Made by a program: the position numbers and the translations under genes. Under the pieces are notes generated by a model, which had not been told where the DNA came from, ran no database searches, and saw only the letters and a list, made by a program, of their open reading frames with translations. Of a stretch of 64,000 bases of DNA, positions 52,474 to 61,862 are shown piece by piece. Numbering within the stretch: the first letter of the stretch is position 1; every line of letters begins with the position of its first letter. The DNA comes from Actinomadura sp. NAK00032 (GTDB lineage: Bacteria > Actinomycetota > Actinomycetes > Streptosporangiales > Streptosporangiaceae). The DNA lies in the NCBI RefSeq assembly GCF_013364275.1, contig NZ_CP054932.1, positions 744,001 through 808,000 on the forward strand. The letters are read 5' to 3'.

Positions 52474-53889
52474 GTGGTCGCGAAGCTCCCAGACCAGAGC
52501 GCCGAGGGCTACCAACGGGGACTGGGCACCCGCCAGATCCAGATGCTGGCGATCGGCGGGACGATCGGAACCGGGCTGTTCCTGGGCGCCGGGGAGAACA
52601 TCGCCAAGGCGGGGCCGAGCCTGATCCTGACGTACGCCGTGGCGGGGCTGGCGCTGTTCTTCGTCATGCGGGCGCTCGGCGAGCTGCTGACGTACCGGAG
52701 GGCGGAGGGCGGGTTCGCCGGGTATGCCCGGGAGTTCCTCGGTCCGTTCTGGGGATACGCCACGACCTGGACGTACTGGATCATCTGGGTGACGACCGGC
52801 ATGGCGGAGCTCACCGCCGCCGGCAAGTACATCCAGAAGTGGTGGCCGGGGGTCGAGCAGTGGCAGACGGCCCTGGTGGCGCTGCTGGTGCTGTTCACGG
52901 TGAACCTGATCTCGGTGAAGCTCTTCGGCGAGCTGGAGTTCTGGTTCGCGATGATCAAGGTCGCGGCGATCGTGATGATGATCCTGGTCGGGATCGGGGT
53001 GCTGGTCTTCGGGTTCAGCGACGCGGGGGAGACCGCGCGGGTCGGCAACCTGTGGGACCACGGCGGCGTGTTCCCCGAGGGCTACAGCGCCACGATCATG
53101 ACGTTGCAGATGGTCATGTTCGCCTACCTGGGCGTCGAGCTGGTCGGTGTCACGGCGAGCGAGGCCAAGGACCCGGAGAAGAACATCCCGCGGGCGATCA
53201 ACGCGCTGCCGCTGCGGTTCGCGCTGTTCTACCTCGGGTCGCTGCTGGTCATCCTGGCGGTGGTGCCGTGGACGGCGTTCAAGGGCGGGGCGAGCCCGTT
53301 CGTGCTGGCGTTCGACAAGATCGGCATTCCGGGCGGCGGGGACATCGTCAACTTCGTGGTGCTGACGGCGGCGCTGTCGTCCTGCAACGCGGGCGGGCTG
53401 TACTCGACGTCCCGGATGCTGCGGACTGCCGGCGTGAACGGTGACGGCCCGAAGATCCTCGGACGGCTGAACGGGCGCGGTGTGCCCGTCCTGACGGTCG
53501 TCATCTCGGCCCTCGTCATGGGCATCGGGGTCGTCGTCAACGCGATCGTGCCGGAGAAGGCGTTCGGGTACATCACCTCGGTGTCGACCGGCGGTGCCCT
53601 GCTGGTGTGGACGGTCATCCTCGCGGCGCACATGGTCTACCGGCGGCGCGCGACGGCCGGGAAGCTGGCGAAGTCGACATACCGGATGCCGTGGGCGCCC
53701 TACAGCAGCTGGGCCGTGCTGGCGTTCTTCGCGTTCGTCACGGTGACGATCGCGTGGGAGGCGGATACGCGGGTGGCGCTGTACGTGATGGCGGCCTGGG
53801 TGGCGCTGATCGTGATCGGCTGGCCGTTCGTCCGGCGGAGCTCGCAGGAGGCGGAGATGAAGGTCGCGGTGGAGACCACGAGCGCCTGA
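52474..53889 (+). CDS. Amino acid permease (APC superfamily, GabP/AnsP-like)
   Basis: 471 residues, twelve hydrophobic segments. APC signature at the N-terminus LGTRQIQMLAIGGTIGTGLF LGAG, with AGPSLILTYAVAGLALFFVM and RALGELLTYRRAEGGFAGYA typical of the amino acid transporter family for GABA, asparagine, proline or lysine. Later AYLGVELVGVTASEAKDPEK marks the conserved helix 6-8 loop. GAAGGAGG lies 5 nt before the GTG at 52474; the GTG at 52453 would read through this ribosome site. Substrate not determined. Confidence 0.93.
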   Translation: MVAKLPDQSAEGYQRGLGTRQIQMLAIGGTIGTGLFLGAGENIAKAGPSLILTYAVAGLALFFVMRALGELLTYRRAEGGFAGYAREFLGPFWGYATTWTYWIIWVTTGMAELTAAGKYIQKWWPGVEQWQTALVALLVLFTVNLISVKLFGELEFWFAMIKVAAIVMMILVGIGVLVFGFSDAGETARVGNLWDHGGVFPEGYSATIMTLQMVMFAYLGVELVGVTASEAKDPEKNIPRAINALPLRFALFYLGSLLVILAVVPWTAFKGGASPFVLAFDKIGIPGGGDIVNFVVLTAALSSCNAGGLYSTSRMLRTAGVNGDGPKILGRLNGRGVPVLTVVISALVMGIGVVVNAIVPEKAFGYITSVSTGGALLVWTVILAAHMVYRRRATAGKLAKSTYRMPWAPYSSWAVLAFFAFVTVTIAWEADTRVALYVMAAWVALIVIGWPFVRRSSQEAEMKVAVETTSA

Positions 53890-53937
53890 CCTCATGGGAT
53901 GATCCCCCCAGGCGGTTCCATCCCTCCGGAGGCGCGC

Positions 53938-55602
53938 GTGACCAGCATGCTAGAGATCCGCGTGCGCTGGGTTCTGCTGGTGGTGGTGGGCGTCGCGAAC
54001 GTCGTCGGCGCGCTGGTCGTGCTGCTGTTCGCGACGTTCGTGGTGCCCGATCCCCCGCTTGAGGACCGCGACTACGCCCACCATGTGAACGCGCTGGCGT
54101 TCTTCGGCTATCCGTTCGTTGCCGTTCCGGTGGCGCTGCTCCTGGGGTTGTGGCTGTGGCGGCCCGTCGTGACGTTCGTCCGGGACGGGGGAGACCCCGA
54201 CCGGCTGCAGCGGCGGGCCGTCCTGCTGGGGCCGCTCCGGCTGACGCTGCTCATGGGCGCCATGTGGGCGGTCGGCGCGCTCGGCTGGGCGGTGCTCGAC
54301 CTGGCCCTGTTCACCGGGCGGCTGGCCGTGAAGACGAGCCTGACGTGCCTGCTCGGCGCGGCGACGACGTGCACGATCGTGTACCTGCTGTCGGAGCGGC
54401 TGCTGCGGCCGGCGGCGGCGCTGGTGCTGGGCGCGGAGCGGCCGAAGAAGTTCCGGCTGCCCGGGGTGACGACGCGGATGATGCTGGCGTGGGCGCTCGG
54501 GACGGCGATCCCGGTGTTCGGGCTGATCTGCGTCGCGATCGCCGCGCTGGCCGCGCCGGACATCAACGTCACGCAGCTCGCGATCACGATCCTCGGGCTC
54601 GGCGGCGTGGCGCTGCTGGCCGGCGTCTGCGTGATCTACATGGCCACGCAGGCGATCGCGGACCCGATCAAGTCCCTGCGGAAGGGGATGGCGCAGGTCG
54701 AGCGGGGCGACCTCGGCGCCCAGGTCCCGGTGTACGACGCGAGCGAGGTCGGGCAGCTGCAGGCCGGCTTCAACCACATGGTGGCGGGGCTGCGGGAGAA
54801 CGAGCGGCTGCGCGACCTGTTCGGACGGCATGTCGGCGAGGAGGTCGCCGACCTGGCGCTGGAGCGCGGCGACATCACGCTCGGCGGGGAGACGCGCGAG
54901 GTGGCGGTGCTGTTCGTCGACCTGACCGGCTCCACCAGGCTCGCCGACACGCGGGGCCCGGACGAGGTCGTCGGGCTGCTCAACCGGTTCTTCGGCGTGG
55001 TGGTCACGGTGGTGGCGAAGCACGGCGGCTGGATCAACAAGTTCGAGGGCGACGCGGCGCTGGCGATCTTCGGGGCGCCGACGCAGCTGGCGGACTCGGC
55101 GGGTGCGGTGCTCGGCGCGGCCCGCGAGCTGGCGGCGCGGCTGCGCGCCGAGGTCCCGATGCTGGACGCGGGGATCGGCGTGTCGGCGGGCCCGGTCGTC
55201 GCCGGCTACATCGGCGCGGAGGAGCGGTTCGAGTACACGGTGATCGGCGACCCGGTGAACGAGGCGGCGCGGCTCAGCGACCTGGCGAAGGGGGAGGACG
55301 GGCGGGTGCTCGCCTCGGCCGCCGTCCTGGACCTGGCGCATCTGGCCGAGTCGCAGGAGTGGGACGTCGAGGGAGCGGTGACGCTGCGCGGCCGGAGCCG
55401 TCCGACCCGGCTCGGCAGGCCGCGCGCCGGGCTGCCCGCGCTCGCGCCCGCGGCGGCGCCCGAGGTCGGGGAGAGGGCTCGGCGGCGTGTCCGGTTCCCG
55501 CGCCCGCTGCGGCGGAGCCGGCGGCTGGTGCTGGGGGCCATGGTCCTTTCGAAGGCGGCCAAGAGCGCTCGTCCGCCTGACAAATCCGAAGAGTCCGACT
55601 AG
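53938..55602 (+). CDS. Membrane adenylate cyclase (class III) with HAMP domain
   Basis: 554 residues. Six transmembrane segments in the first ~235 residues, HAMP linker ~236-290 (DPIKSLRKGMAQVERGDLGA, VGQLQAGFNHMVAGL), then the cyclase domain ~315-480: first metal Asp328 in VAVLFVDLTGSTRLAD, second Asp372 in INKFEGDAALAIFG, and YTVIGDPVNEAARLSD for transition-state stabilisation. The architecture matches mycobacterial Rv1318c-type cyclases. GGAGG lies 5 nt before the GTG. The Arg/Ala-rich C-terminal ~70 residues are disordered. It could supply cAMP to the cNMP-binding protein encoded 4 kb to the right. Confidence 0.94.
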   Translation: MTSMLEIRVRWVLLVVVGVANVVGALVVLLFATFVVPDPPLEDRDYAHHVNALAFFGYPFVAVPVALLLGLWLWRPVVTFVRDGGDPDRLQRRAVLLGPLRLTLLMGAMWAVGALGWAVLDLALFTGRLAVKTSLTCLLGAATTCTIVYLLSERLLRPAAALVLGAERPKKFRLPGVTTRMMLAWALGTAIPVFGLICVAIAALAAPDINVTQLAITILGLGGVALLAGVCVIYMATQAIADPIKSLRKGMAQVERGDLGAQVPVYDASEVGQLQAGFNHMVAGLRENERLRDLFGRHVGEEVADLALERGDITLGGETREVAVLFVDLTGSTRLADTRGPDEVVGLLNRFFGVVVTVVAKHGGWINKFEGDAALAIFGAPTQLADSAGAVLGAARELAARLRAEVPMLDAGIGVSAGPVVAGYIGAEERFEYTVIGDPVNEAARLSDLAKGEDGRVLASAAVLDLAHLAESQEWDVEGAVTLRGRSRPTRLGRPRAGLPALAPAAAPEVGERARRRVRFPRPLRRSRRLVLGAMVLSKAAKSARPPDKSEESD

Positions 55603-55672
55603 CGGGCGGCGCGGTTCCGCGGTGAGCGCCGTGTCGTCCGCATCGCGGAGGGCTCGGCTGCGTATCGTCACT

Positions 55673-55686
55673 GACTGTACACAGTC
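55673..55686. promoter_or_regulatory. Inverted repeat GACTG-TACA-CAGTC
   Basis: A 14-bp dyad in the 164-bp gap before the glycerophosphodiesterase gene, about 80 bp from its ATG. Possible operator; no identified regulator. Confidence 0.35.
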
Positions 55687-55766
55687 TGCTACCTGCCCGT
55701 AACGAGGGTGTCACCGGACGGTCCGAGGGTTGGGGCGGACAGCTCCGGCTCCCGAGAGGCTGACAG

Positions 55767-56939
55767 ATGTACCGACGGACTCGTCTCGCGCTCATCGCCG
55801 TCACCGCCACCGCGGCGCTCGCCGCCCCGGCCGCGGCCTCCGCCGCCCCGGGCCCGGCGGACCCCGTGCCCGCCGCTCCGCAGCCCCGTCCCCGGCATCC
55901 GGACGTGCTCCCGCCGGACGCACCGCGGCCCGGCGCCCCGCGTCCCGACGCGCCCCGCCCCGCCACCCCGCACCAGGACGCTCCGCAGCCGGGGGAGGCG
56001 GCGCAGCAGGGCGCACCGGACCCGCGCCCGCGCGCCATGGCCGCCCCGCCCGCGCCGCCGGCCCCGCCCGCGCCGGGCCTCCCGGACGCCGGGGCCGCGC
56101 CGCGCGCCCGGACCGCGGCGCAGGCCCGGATCCTGGACGTCGCGCACCGGGGCGCGTCGGCCGCCGCGCCGGAGAACACGCTCGCCGCGTTCACGCTGGC
56201 CAAGGCCCAGAACGCGGACATGTTCGAGCTGGACGTCCAGGAGACCAAGGACCACAAGCTCGTGATCATGCACGACACCACGCTCGCCCGGACGACGAAC
56301 GCCGAGCAGGTCTACCCGGACCGCAAGCCGTGGAAGGTCGCCGACTTCACGCTCGCCGAGATCGAGAGGCTGGACGCGGGGTCCTGGTTCGCGAAGAGGT
56401 ACGCGGGCGAGCGCGTCCCGACGCTGCCCCGGGTGCTGACCGCGATGCGCGGCCAGGGGCTCGGCCTGCTGCTGGAGATCAAGAGCCCCGACCTCTACCC
56501 GGGCATCGAGAAGCGCATCGCCGCGGCGCTGCGCCGCTCGCCGTCCTGGCTCCGCTACGACCCGAGCGAGCGGCGCCTCGTGGTGCAGTCGTTCGACTGG
56601 GGGTCCGTGCGCAAGTTCCACGCCGTCCTGCCCAAGGTCCCGACCGGGCTGATCGGCAGCCCGAAGACGGCGGAGCTCCCGAAGCTCGCCAAGTACGCGG
56701 ACCAGATCAACCCGACGTTCAATGGGCTGACCAAGGCGTATGTGAAGAAGGTGCACGCGTCCCGCATGAACGTCCTGACCTGGACGATCAACGACGGCGG
56801 CGACATGCGGAAGGCCATCGAGCTCGGCGTGGACGGGATCATCACCAACAAGCCGGACGTCTTGCGGCATGTCCTACAGGCGTCCCGCACGGCGCGAGGG
56901 GCCTCTCCCGCCGGGCAGCCGATGCGGCCTGCGGCCTGA
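55767..56939 (+). CDS. Secreted glycerophosphodiester phosphodiesterase
   Basis: 390 residues. Signal peptide RLALIAVTATAALAAPAAAS, then a ~90-residue Pro/Ala/Asp-rich linker with PRPDAPRP-type repeats, then the GDPD TIM barrel: VAHRGASAAAPENTLAAFTL (HRGxxxxxPENT), the Glu/Asp pair FELDVQETKD, MHDTTLARTTN, LLLEIKSPDLY and VLTWTINDGGDM. It hydrolyses deacylated phospholipids or teichoic-type glycerophosphate outside the cell to glycerol-3-phosphate. The stop TGA abuts the LysR stop on the other strand (TGATCA). Confidence 0.93.
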   Translation: MYRRTRLALIAVTATAALAAPAAASAAPGPADPVPAAPQPRPRHPDVLPPDAPRPGAPRPDAPRPATPHQDAPQPGEAAQQGAPDPRPRAMAAPPAPPAPPAPGLPDAGAAPRARTAAQARILDVAHRGASAAAPENTLAAFTLAKAQNADMFELDVQETKDHKLVIMHDTTLARTTNAEQVYPDRKPWKVADFTLAEIERLDAGSWFAKRYAGERVPTLPRVLTAMRGQGLGLLLEIKSPDLYPGIEKRIAAALRRSPSWLRYDPSERRLVVQSFDWGSVRKFHAVLPKVPTGLIGSPKTAELPKLAKYADQINPTFNGLTKAYVKKVHASRMNVLTWTINDGGDMRKAIELGVDGIITNKPDVLRHVLQASRTARGASPAGQPMRPAA

Positions 56940-57821
56940 TCAGGGGAGTAGGCGGCGTGCGCGGGCGGTGAGCGCGCGCGCCGCCGGACTGCGCGGGCCC
57001 TCCGCGCGCCATGCCAGCGCTATCCGCCCGCTCAGCCGGGGCCGGACGATCGGCATCGCGTGCAGCGCGTCCGGCACGCCCCGGGCGGCGGACTCGGGGA
57101 GGACGCCGACGCCGAGCCCGTGCGCCGCGATCTGCGCCACCACGGGCGGCTCGCCGGCCTCGAACGCGATCCGCGGGCGGAGCCCGGCGTCCGCGAAGGC
57201 CCGGTCCAGCACGGCGCGCACGCCGGTGCCCTTAGGCAGGCTGATCAGCGCCTCGTCGGCGAGCGCCCGCAGCGTGATCGTGGAGCGCCGCGCCAGCGGG
57301 TGGTCGTGGCCGACGGCGGCGTAGAGGTCCTGCTCGATGACGACCCGGGTGGCGATGCCCGCGGGCGCTTCGGCGCCGAGGCTGAGGAAGGCGAGGTCGA
57401 CGCGTCCGGAGCGGAGCCCCTCGGTCAGCGTGTCGGTGTCCTCCTGGATGACCGTGATCTCCACGTCCGGATGGTCGCGGTGGAACTCGGCGATCAGGCC
57501 GGGCAGGTCGAGCGACCTGATCCAGTCGATGGTGCCGACCGTGACATGCCCGCGGAGCAGGCCGGTCAGCTCGTCCACCGCGAACCGCGCGCCGCTGACG
57601 GCCGCGAGCGCCGCCCGCGCGTAGGGGAGGACGGCGGCGCCGGCCTCGGTCAGCCGGACCGTCCGGCCGGAGCGGTCCAGCAGCGGCTGGCCCAGCTCGC
57701 GCTCCAACTGCCGGATCTGGGCGCTGACGCCCGGCTGGGCGACGTGCAGCCGGGCGGCGGCCCTGGTGAAGCTGGCCTCTTCGGTCACCGCGACGAAGTA
57801 CTCCAGCTGGCGCAGCTCCAT
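56940..57821 (-). CDS. LysR-family transcriptional regulator (CynR/CysB-like)
   Basis: 293 residues. HTH: MELRQLEYFVAVTEEASFTR, AAARLHVAQPGVSAQIRQLE, ERELGQPLLDRSGRTVRLTE. The effector domain follows (VTVGTIDWIRSLDLPGLIAE, VDLAFLSLG, LISLPKGTGVR, HGLGVGVLPESAARG). LysR proteins usually control divergent genes; the divergent neighbour is the histidine kinase gene across 233 bp, or unlinked targets. Effector unknown. Confidence 0.95.
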   Translation of the reverse strand: MELRQLEYFVAVTEEASFTRAAARLHVAQPGVSAQIRQLERELGQPLLDRSGRTVRLTEAGAAVLPYARAALAAVSGARFAVDELTGLLRGHVTVGTIDWIRSLDLPGLIAEFHRDHPDVEITVIQEDTDTLTEGLRSGRVDLAFLSLGAEAPAGIATRVVIEQDLYAAVGHDHPLARRSTITLRALADEALISLPKGTGVRAVLDRAFADAGLRPRIAFEAGEPPVVAQIAAHGLGVGVLPESAARGVPDALHAMPIVRPRLSGRIALAWRAEGPRSPAARALTARARRLLP

Positions 57822-58054
57822 AAGCAGCCATGCTAGCCGCGCACCCGTTCAGCGCCCCGGCTTCTGCCGAAACCCCCGTTGGCGCGGGGCCGCGAGACCG
57901 GGCGGGAGGGACGGCGGAGACGGCCGAGACGGCGGGGGCGGACGGGGCCGGGGCCGGTCGGCAACCATTTCTTTGTGCCTTCTTGGGTGCGTCGCGGCTG
58001 TTCAGAGGACTGAATCCGGTCTGGACGGTGAAGACATCACCTGCGGGAGGTCGG

Positions 58055-59422
58055 GTGTACGGACGACGCACATGGTCCATACGGGTGCGGATGACCGTAA
58101 TTGCCGGAATGGTCACCGCCATGATCTGTGTCATCGTGACCACGCTGGTGCTGGTGGAGGTGCGCGGCTCCGAGACCGACTCCAAGCGCAGCGAGGCGAC
58201 GGCCGCCGCGCTCCGGATCTCCTACGAGATGCGGCGCGGCCCCGTCCGGGGCGACCTCGACGCGCCGGACGGCGTGGTCATCCAGGTCATGGACGAGAAC
58301 CGGACGGTGATCGCGGGCACCCGGGGCCCGTCGCTGGACGGACCGCCGATCGCCCACTTCCTCCCCTCCCAGGCCAAGGTGTACTCGACCCGGGACGTGT
58401 GCTCGCTCGGGGAACTGCCCGGCTGCGCGTGGGTGATCGGCTTCCGCGTCTACCAGCCGGCCGGGGACTGGCTCGTCTACGCCGCCGCCCCCAGCGTCCC
58501 CTGGTACGTCAATCCGGGCCTCATGATGCTGCTGGTCAGCGTCTCGCTGCTGGTGATCCTGCTGGCCTGCCTGCGCGCCTGGGGGACGGTCGACCAGACC
58601 CTCGCCCCGGTGGACGCGATCCGCGCCGAGCTGGCGGAGATCACCGCGCTGCAGTCGGGTCGCCGGGTGACGGTGCCGGAGAACCGGGACGAGATCAGGC
58701 GGCTCGCGGAGGCCGCGAACGCGACGCTCGACCGCCTCGACAGCGCCCTGGAGCGGCAGCGCAGCTTCACCTCCGACGCGTCCCACGACCTGCGCAGCCC
58801 GATCGCCGCCGCCCGCACCCAGCTGGAGGAGGCGCTGCTCTTCCCCGACGACGTCGACTGGCCGCAGGTGGGACGGGGCGTCCTGCAGAGCCTGGAGCGG
58901 CTCCAGGCGATCGTCACGGACCTGCTGCAACTGGCCCGCCTGGACGCCGCCGCCTGGAAGGACGTCGAGACGATCGACCTCGGCGCGCTGGTCACCATCG
59001 AGATGGCGCGGTCGAGCCGGACGAAGCGGGTCGTCCCGCACCTCCAGGAGGGGGTCACGGTGCGCGGGGACCGGCTCCGGCTCGTCCGGCTCCTCACGAA
59101 CCTGCTGGACAACGCCGAACGGCATGCCGAGTCGCGGGTGGACGTCACGGTCCGGCGCACCGACGGCGAGGCCGTCCTGGAGGTGCTGGACGACGGGGCG
59201 GGGGTCGCCGAGGAGCACCGGGACCTGGTCTTCCAGCGGTTCGCGCGGCTGCAGGCCAGCAAGGCCCGCGACCCGTCCGGCACCGGTCTCGGCCTGCCCA
59301 TCGCGCGGGAGATCGCCCGGCTGCACGGCGGGAGCCTCACCATCGAGGACAGCACGCGGGGGGCCCGGTTCGTCCTGCGCATTCCTCGGAACGTTCCAGA
59401 ACGCCCCGACCACCCTTCCTGA
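58055..59422 (+). CDS. Orphan sensor histidine kinase
   Basis: 455 residues from a GTG with GGGAGG 4 nt upstream; this start puts TM1 (VIAGMVTAMICVIVTTLVLV) near the N-terminus. An extracytoplasmic sensor of ~115 residues, TM2 (MMLLVSVSLLVILLACL, ~157-173), HAMP ~174-225, phospho-acceptor His244 in SDASHDLRSPIAAARTQ, N box LLTNLLDNAERH, G1 LDDGAGVAEEHRDLVFQ and G2 GTGLGLPIAREIA. No response regulator gene is adjacent, so its partner is elsewhere. The sensor has two Cys (DVCSLGELPGCAW) that could form a disulfide. Confidence 0.94.
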   Translation: MYGRRTWSIRVRMTVIAGMVTAMICVIVTTLVLVEVRGSETDSKRSEATAAALRISYEMRRGPVRGDLDAPDGVVIQVMDENRTVIAGTRGPSLDGPPIAHFLPSQAKVYSTRDVCSLGELPGCAWVIGFRVYQPAGDWLVYAAAPSVPWYVNPGLMMLLVSVSLLVILLACLRAWGTVDQTLAPVDAIRAELAEITALQSGRRVTVPENRDEIRRLAEAANATLDRLDSALERQRSFTSDASHDLRSPIAAARTQLEEALLFPDDVDWPQVGRGVLQSLERLQAIVTDLLQLARLDAAAWKDVETIDLGALVTIEMARSSRTKRVVPHLQEGVTVRGDRLRLVRLLTNLLDNAERHAESRVDVTVRRTDGEAVLEVLDDGAGVAEEHRDLVFQRFARLQASKARDPSGTGLGLPIAREIARLHGGSLTIEDSTRGARFVLRIPRNVPERPDHPS

Positions 59423-59460
59423 GAGGGCGGTCCGGGGCGCGTCGGGCGGCGGAATGCGGG

Positions 59461-61017
59461 TCAGGCGGCGGAGCGCGCGGCGAGGCCGCGCATATGCATC
59501 CAGCCCTCGATGTCCGTCTCCTTCACCCGGCAGCTGACCGGCTCGTACTCGCCGGCGTTCCCGTGGCGGGGGCCGTGGGCGATGGCGGAGTCGTGGACGA
59601 ACCTCGACACGATCACGCCGAGGTCGGCCCGCGTCGCGGCGAGCCGCTCCTTCAGCGGCGCGGCGTCGAGGAGGCGCGCCGCGTTGATGATCGTCCAGCC
59701 GGCCAGCCCGAACGGGTCGGCCGTCACCGGCCCGACGTCGACCGCGACCCGGAGCTGGATGCGCAGCGCCTCGCTCGACCGGTGGTTGTGCCGCCGCAGC
59801 CGCGCCCCGAGCAGGGCGATCATCGGGTCGATGACGGCGGCGGTCGGCATCTCCGGCGGGACGACGATCAGCACGCCGTCGCCGCGGTCCTCGCTGTAGC
59901 AGGCGTCCCACGGCATGCCGGCCCCCTGGAAGGACTCCCGCAGGGCGGCGTACATGGCGCGGCGCACATCTATGCGGTCGTTCTCGTCGCGGGCGCGCGA
60001 GCTGAAACCGGCGATATCGGTGTAGACCACAGTGCAGTTCCTGCCCGTCCAGGATGGAACCGTGGCCGACTCGGGCGGGGCAAGTTGCGCGGGCTGCATC
60101 GCCCGTCCATGGGCCTGGACGCGCACAGTCGCGGCCGGGGGCTGCCGCCAGGAGGAACGCTGCGGCCGGTCGGCCGGGCCGGACGCGTAGACCTCGGGGT
60201 ACAGGTCGAACTCGCTGTACGGGTCGTACGGGTCGTACGGGTCCATCACGGTGTGGGGGGCGCCAGTGGGCCCCGGCAGAGGTAGCGGGATGAACGCGGT
60301 CGCGTAGGGGCGGCGCAAGCCGTACTGGGCGGCGGCCTCGTACGCCAGCGCGGCGACCCTGTAGGGCAGGGCGCCCCCAGCCCCATAGGACGGCGGCCTG
60401 CCCACGCCCCCAGCGCTGGCTCCCTCCCCGTACGGGCGTCCCATACGGGGATCTTGCGTGGGCCCCGCCGCGGCCTGTTCGGTGAGCCGCTCGTACATCT
60501 CGCGTTCCAGGACGGCGACCACGCGCTGATGGTCGCTGAGGTACTTGACGAACTGCTGGGTGGTCAGGAGCAGCGCGCTCAGCGGCTCCATCGCGACGAC
60601 GGTCGCCGAGCGGCGCCGCAGCAGCAGGGCGGCGCGCTCGCCGATGATGTCGCCGGGGCCGCGGAAGGCGATGATCCGCTCGGCCCCGTCCCGCCGCAGG
60701 CTGATCCGCACCGAGCCGGTCTTGATCACGATGGTCTGGTCGGCGGGCTCGTCCTCCTCCCATAGCACCGCGCCGGCGGGATAGCCGACCTCCTTCGCGG
60801 TCGCCAGGAACGCGGCCCTCTCGATGGTCGTCAGGGCCGCCCAGAACCCGGGCCCACGGGACGGTGCGCCCGGCCGGACGGCCGGTGGCCCGGCGGTGGT
60901 CTCCAGGTCGGTGCTCGCGGCCGGGCGCTCGCCGTCGGCCTGCCGGGGGCGGACGACGGCGAGCGCCTCCGGGTGGACGATCTGGTCCGGGTCATGCCGG
61001 CGCGCGTGTGCGTCCAT
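59461..61017 (-). CDS. Cyclic-nucleotide-binding domain fused to class III cyclase-like domain
   Basis: 518 residues, soluble. CRP-like cNMP-binding domain ~58-175: VLWEEDEPADQTIVIKTGSV, GPGDIIGERAALLLRRRSAT, whose phosphate-binding cassette GERAALL...RSAT is intact. A ~150-residue Pro/Tyr/Gly linker with DPYDPYDPY repeats. The C-terminal class III nucleotide cyclase-like domain ~325-500: first metal Asp334 in TVVYTDIAGFSSRA, second Asp380 in YSEDRGDGVLIVVP, and WTIINAARLLDAAP as the NxxxR equivalent. Both metal Asp residues are present, so activity is plausible though the substrate-specifying residues are unclear. It might be a feedback sensor/synthase. ATG start. Confidence 0.85.
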   Translation of the reverse strand: MDAHARRHDPDQIVHPEALAVVRPRQADGERPAASTDLETTAGPPAVRPGAPSRGPGFWAALTTIERAAFLATAKEVGYPAGAVLWEEDEPADQTIVIKTGSVRISLRRDGAERIIAFRGPGDIIGERAALLLRRRSATVVAMEPLSALLLTTQQFVKYLSDHQRVVAVLEREMYERLTEQAAAGPTQDPRMGRPYGEGASAGGVGRPPSYGAGGALPYRVAALAYEAAAQYGLRRPYATAFIPLPLPGPTGAPHTVMDPYDPYDPYSEFDLYPEVYASGPADRPQRSSWRQPPAATVRVQAHGRAMQPAQLAPPESATVPSWTGRNCTVVYTDIAGFSSRARDENDRIDVRRAMYAALRESFQGAGMPWDACYSEDRGDGVLIVVPPEMPTAAVIDPMIALLGARLRRHNHRSSEALRIQLRVAVDVGPVTADPFGLAGWTIINAARLLDAAPLKERLAATRADLGVIVSRFVHDSAIAHGPRHGNAGEYEPVSCRVKETDIEGWMHMRGLAARSAA

Positions 61018-61367
61018 CAGCTCACCCGGCCCGCGACCGAGGGGACGCAGATCGTGGGGTGGTTCGGGGACGTGGGATGGGTCGTCGGGTGGACGTCGAA
61101 GGTCGGGGGATGGAACTGCCGTCTTGCCATGTCAGGGACCCCATGCCTCGATTCGCGACTCCGGCCCGGTGCGCGGTGCCCGGGATCGTCCGGCCCCGAT
61201 CGCCGTGGCCGAAGTCACATCACCTATAGCCCGTACCGCGTGATCGCGGTTAGACTGGGTGAGTCCGCAGAAAACGTTTTGGCAGGTCAGCCCGGATCTT
61301 TCTGCGTTTTCGCAGGGTTTCCGCGCAGGCCCGCCGGCGCGTTTCGCGCGGCTCAGGGAGTCGCTCT

Positions 61368-61418
61368 CCACTTTCCGCCGATCCTCCTGGCTGCCAACCG
61401 GTGATCAGTGGAAAGTGG
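61368..61418. repeat. Inverted repeat CCACTTTCC ... GGAAAGTGG
   Basis: Nine-bp perfect arms with a 33-nt spacer inside the 886-bp gap. Could be an RNA stem or paired protein sites. Confidence 0.4.
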
Positions 61419-61690
61419 CGGGCGACTCTGTTCTTGTGGCCGGTCGTGGTCGTTTCTCGTCGGCGATGCCGAAGTCACGTGTGGTGGCTGACCTCCCCGT
61501 TCGCGCGTCCAACCCTTCTGGCGGGCCGTGCTGCCCCGTTGCCGCCCGTTCCTGCCCGTGTGGTGCCCGCCGTCGTGAGGTTCCCGGCCGGAGGACACGC
61601 GTGACCCGTCCGGATCCCTCACCCTGCGTCAGAATCGTCGACCGCGTGAAGGTGGCGGTGAGTCCCGTCGCAAGTTGGCGTCTGCTAGTC

Positions 61691-61702
61691 TGCCATGTAG
61701 CA
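61691..61702. repeat. Direct repeat TGCCATGTAGCA, copy 1
   Basis: Identical 12-mer recurs exactly 160 bp downstream (61851), both upstream of the XRE gene. First copy is followed by CATTACAACATAG, an AT-rich run. Confidence 0.5.
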
Positions 61703-61850
61703 CATTACAACATAGTCGAGCGGTATGCAGCAGTCTGGCGGCTTCCAATGCGAGTTCTGGGCGTTATGGCGGCATCTGCGCGCGGAGCGAAGGTCGCAAG
61801 GGCCCGGACAGGTGGCGGAGTGGCGGCAAGCGGGGTGTCAAGTCCCGGAA

Positions 61851-61862
61851 TGCCATGTAGCA
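61851..61862. repeat. Direct repeat TGCCATGTAGCA, copy 2
   Basis: Ends 41 bp before the XRE ATG and is followed at short distance by another GGTAGCAC, so it may overlap the core promoter or an operator for autoregulation. Confidence 0.5.

Noticed and set aside
60215..60250. Tandem GTACGGGTC-like repeat suggesting CRISPR or microsatellite
   Set aside because: It is in frame inside the cNMP/cyclase gene and encodes the DPYDPYDPY linker; no spacers.
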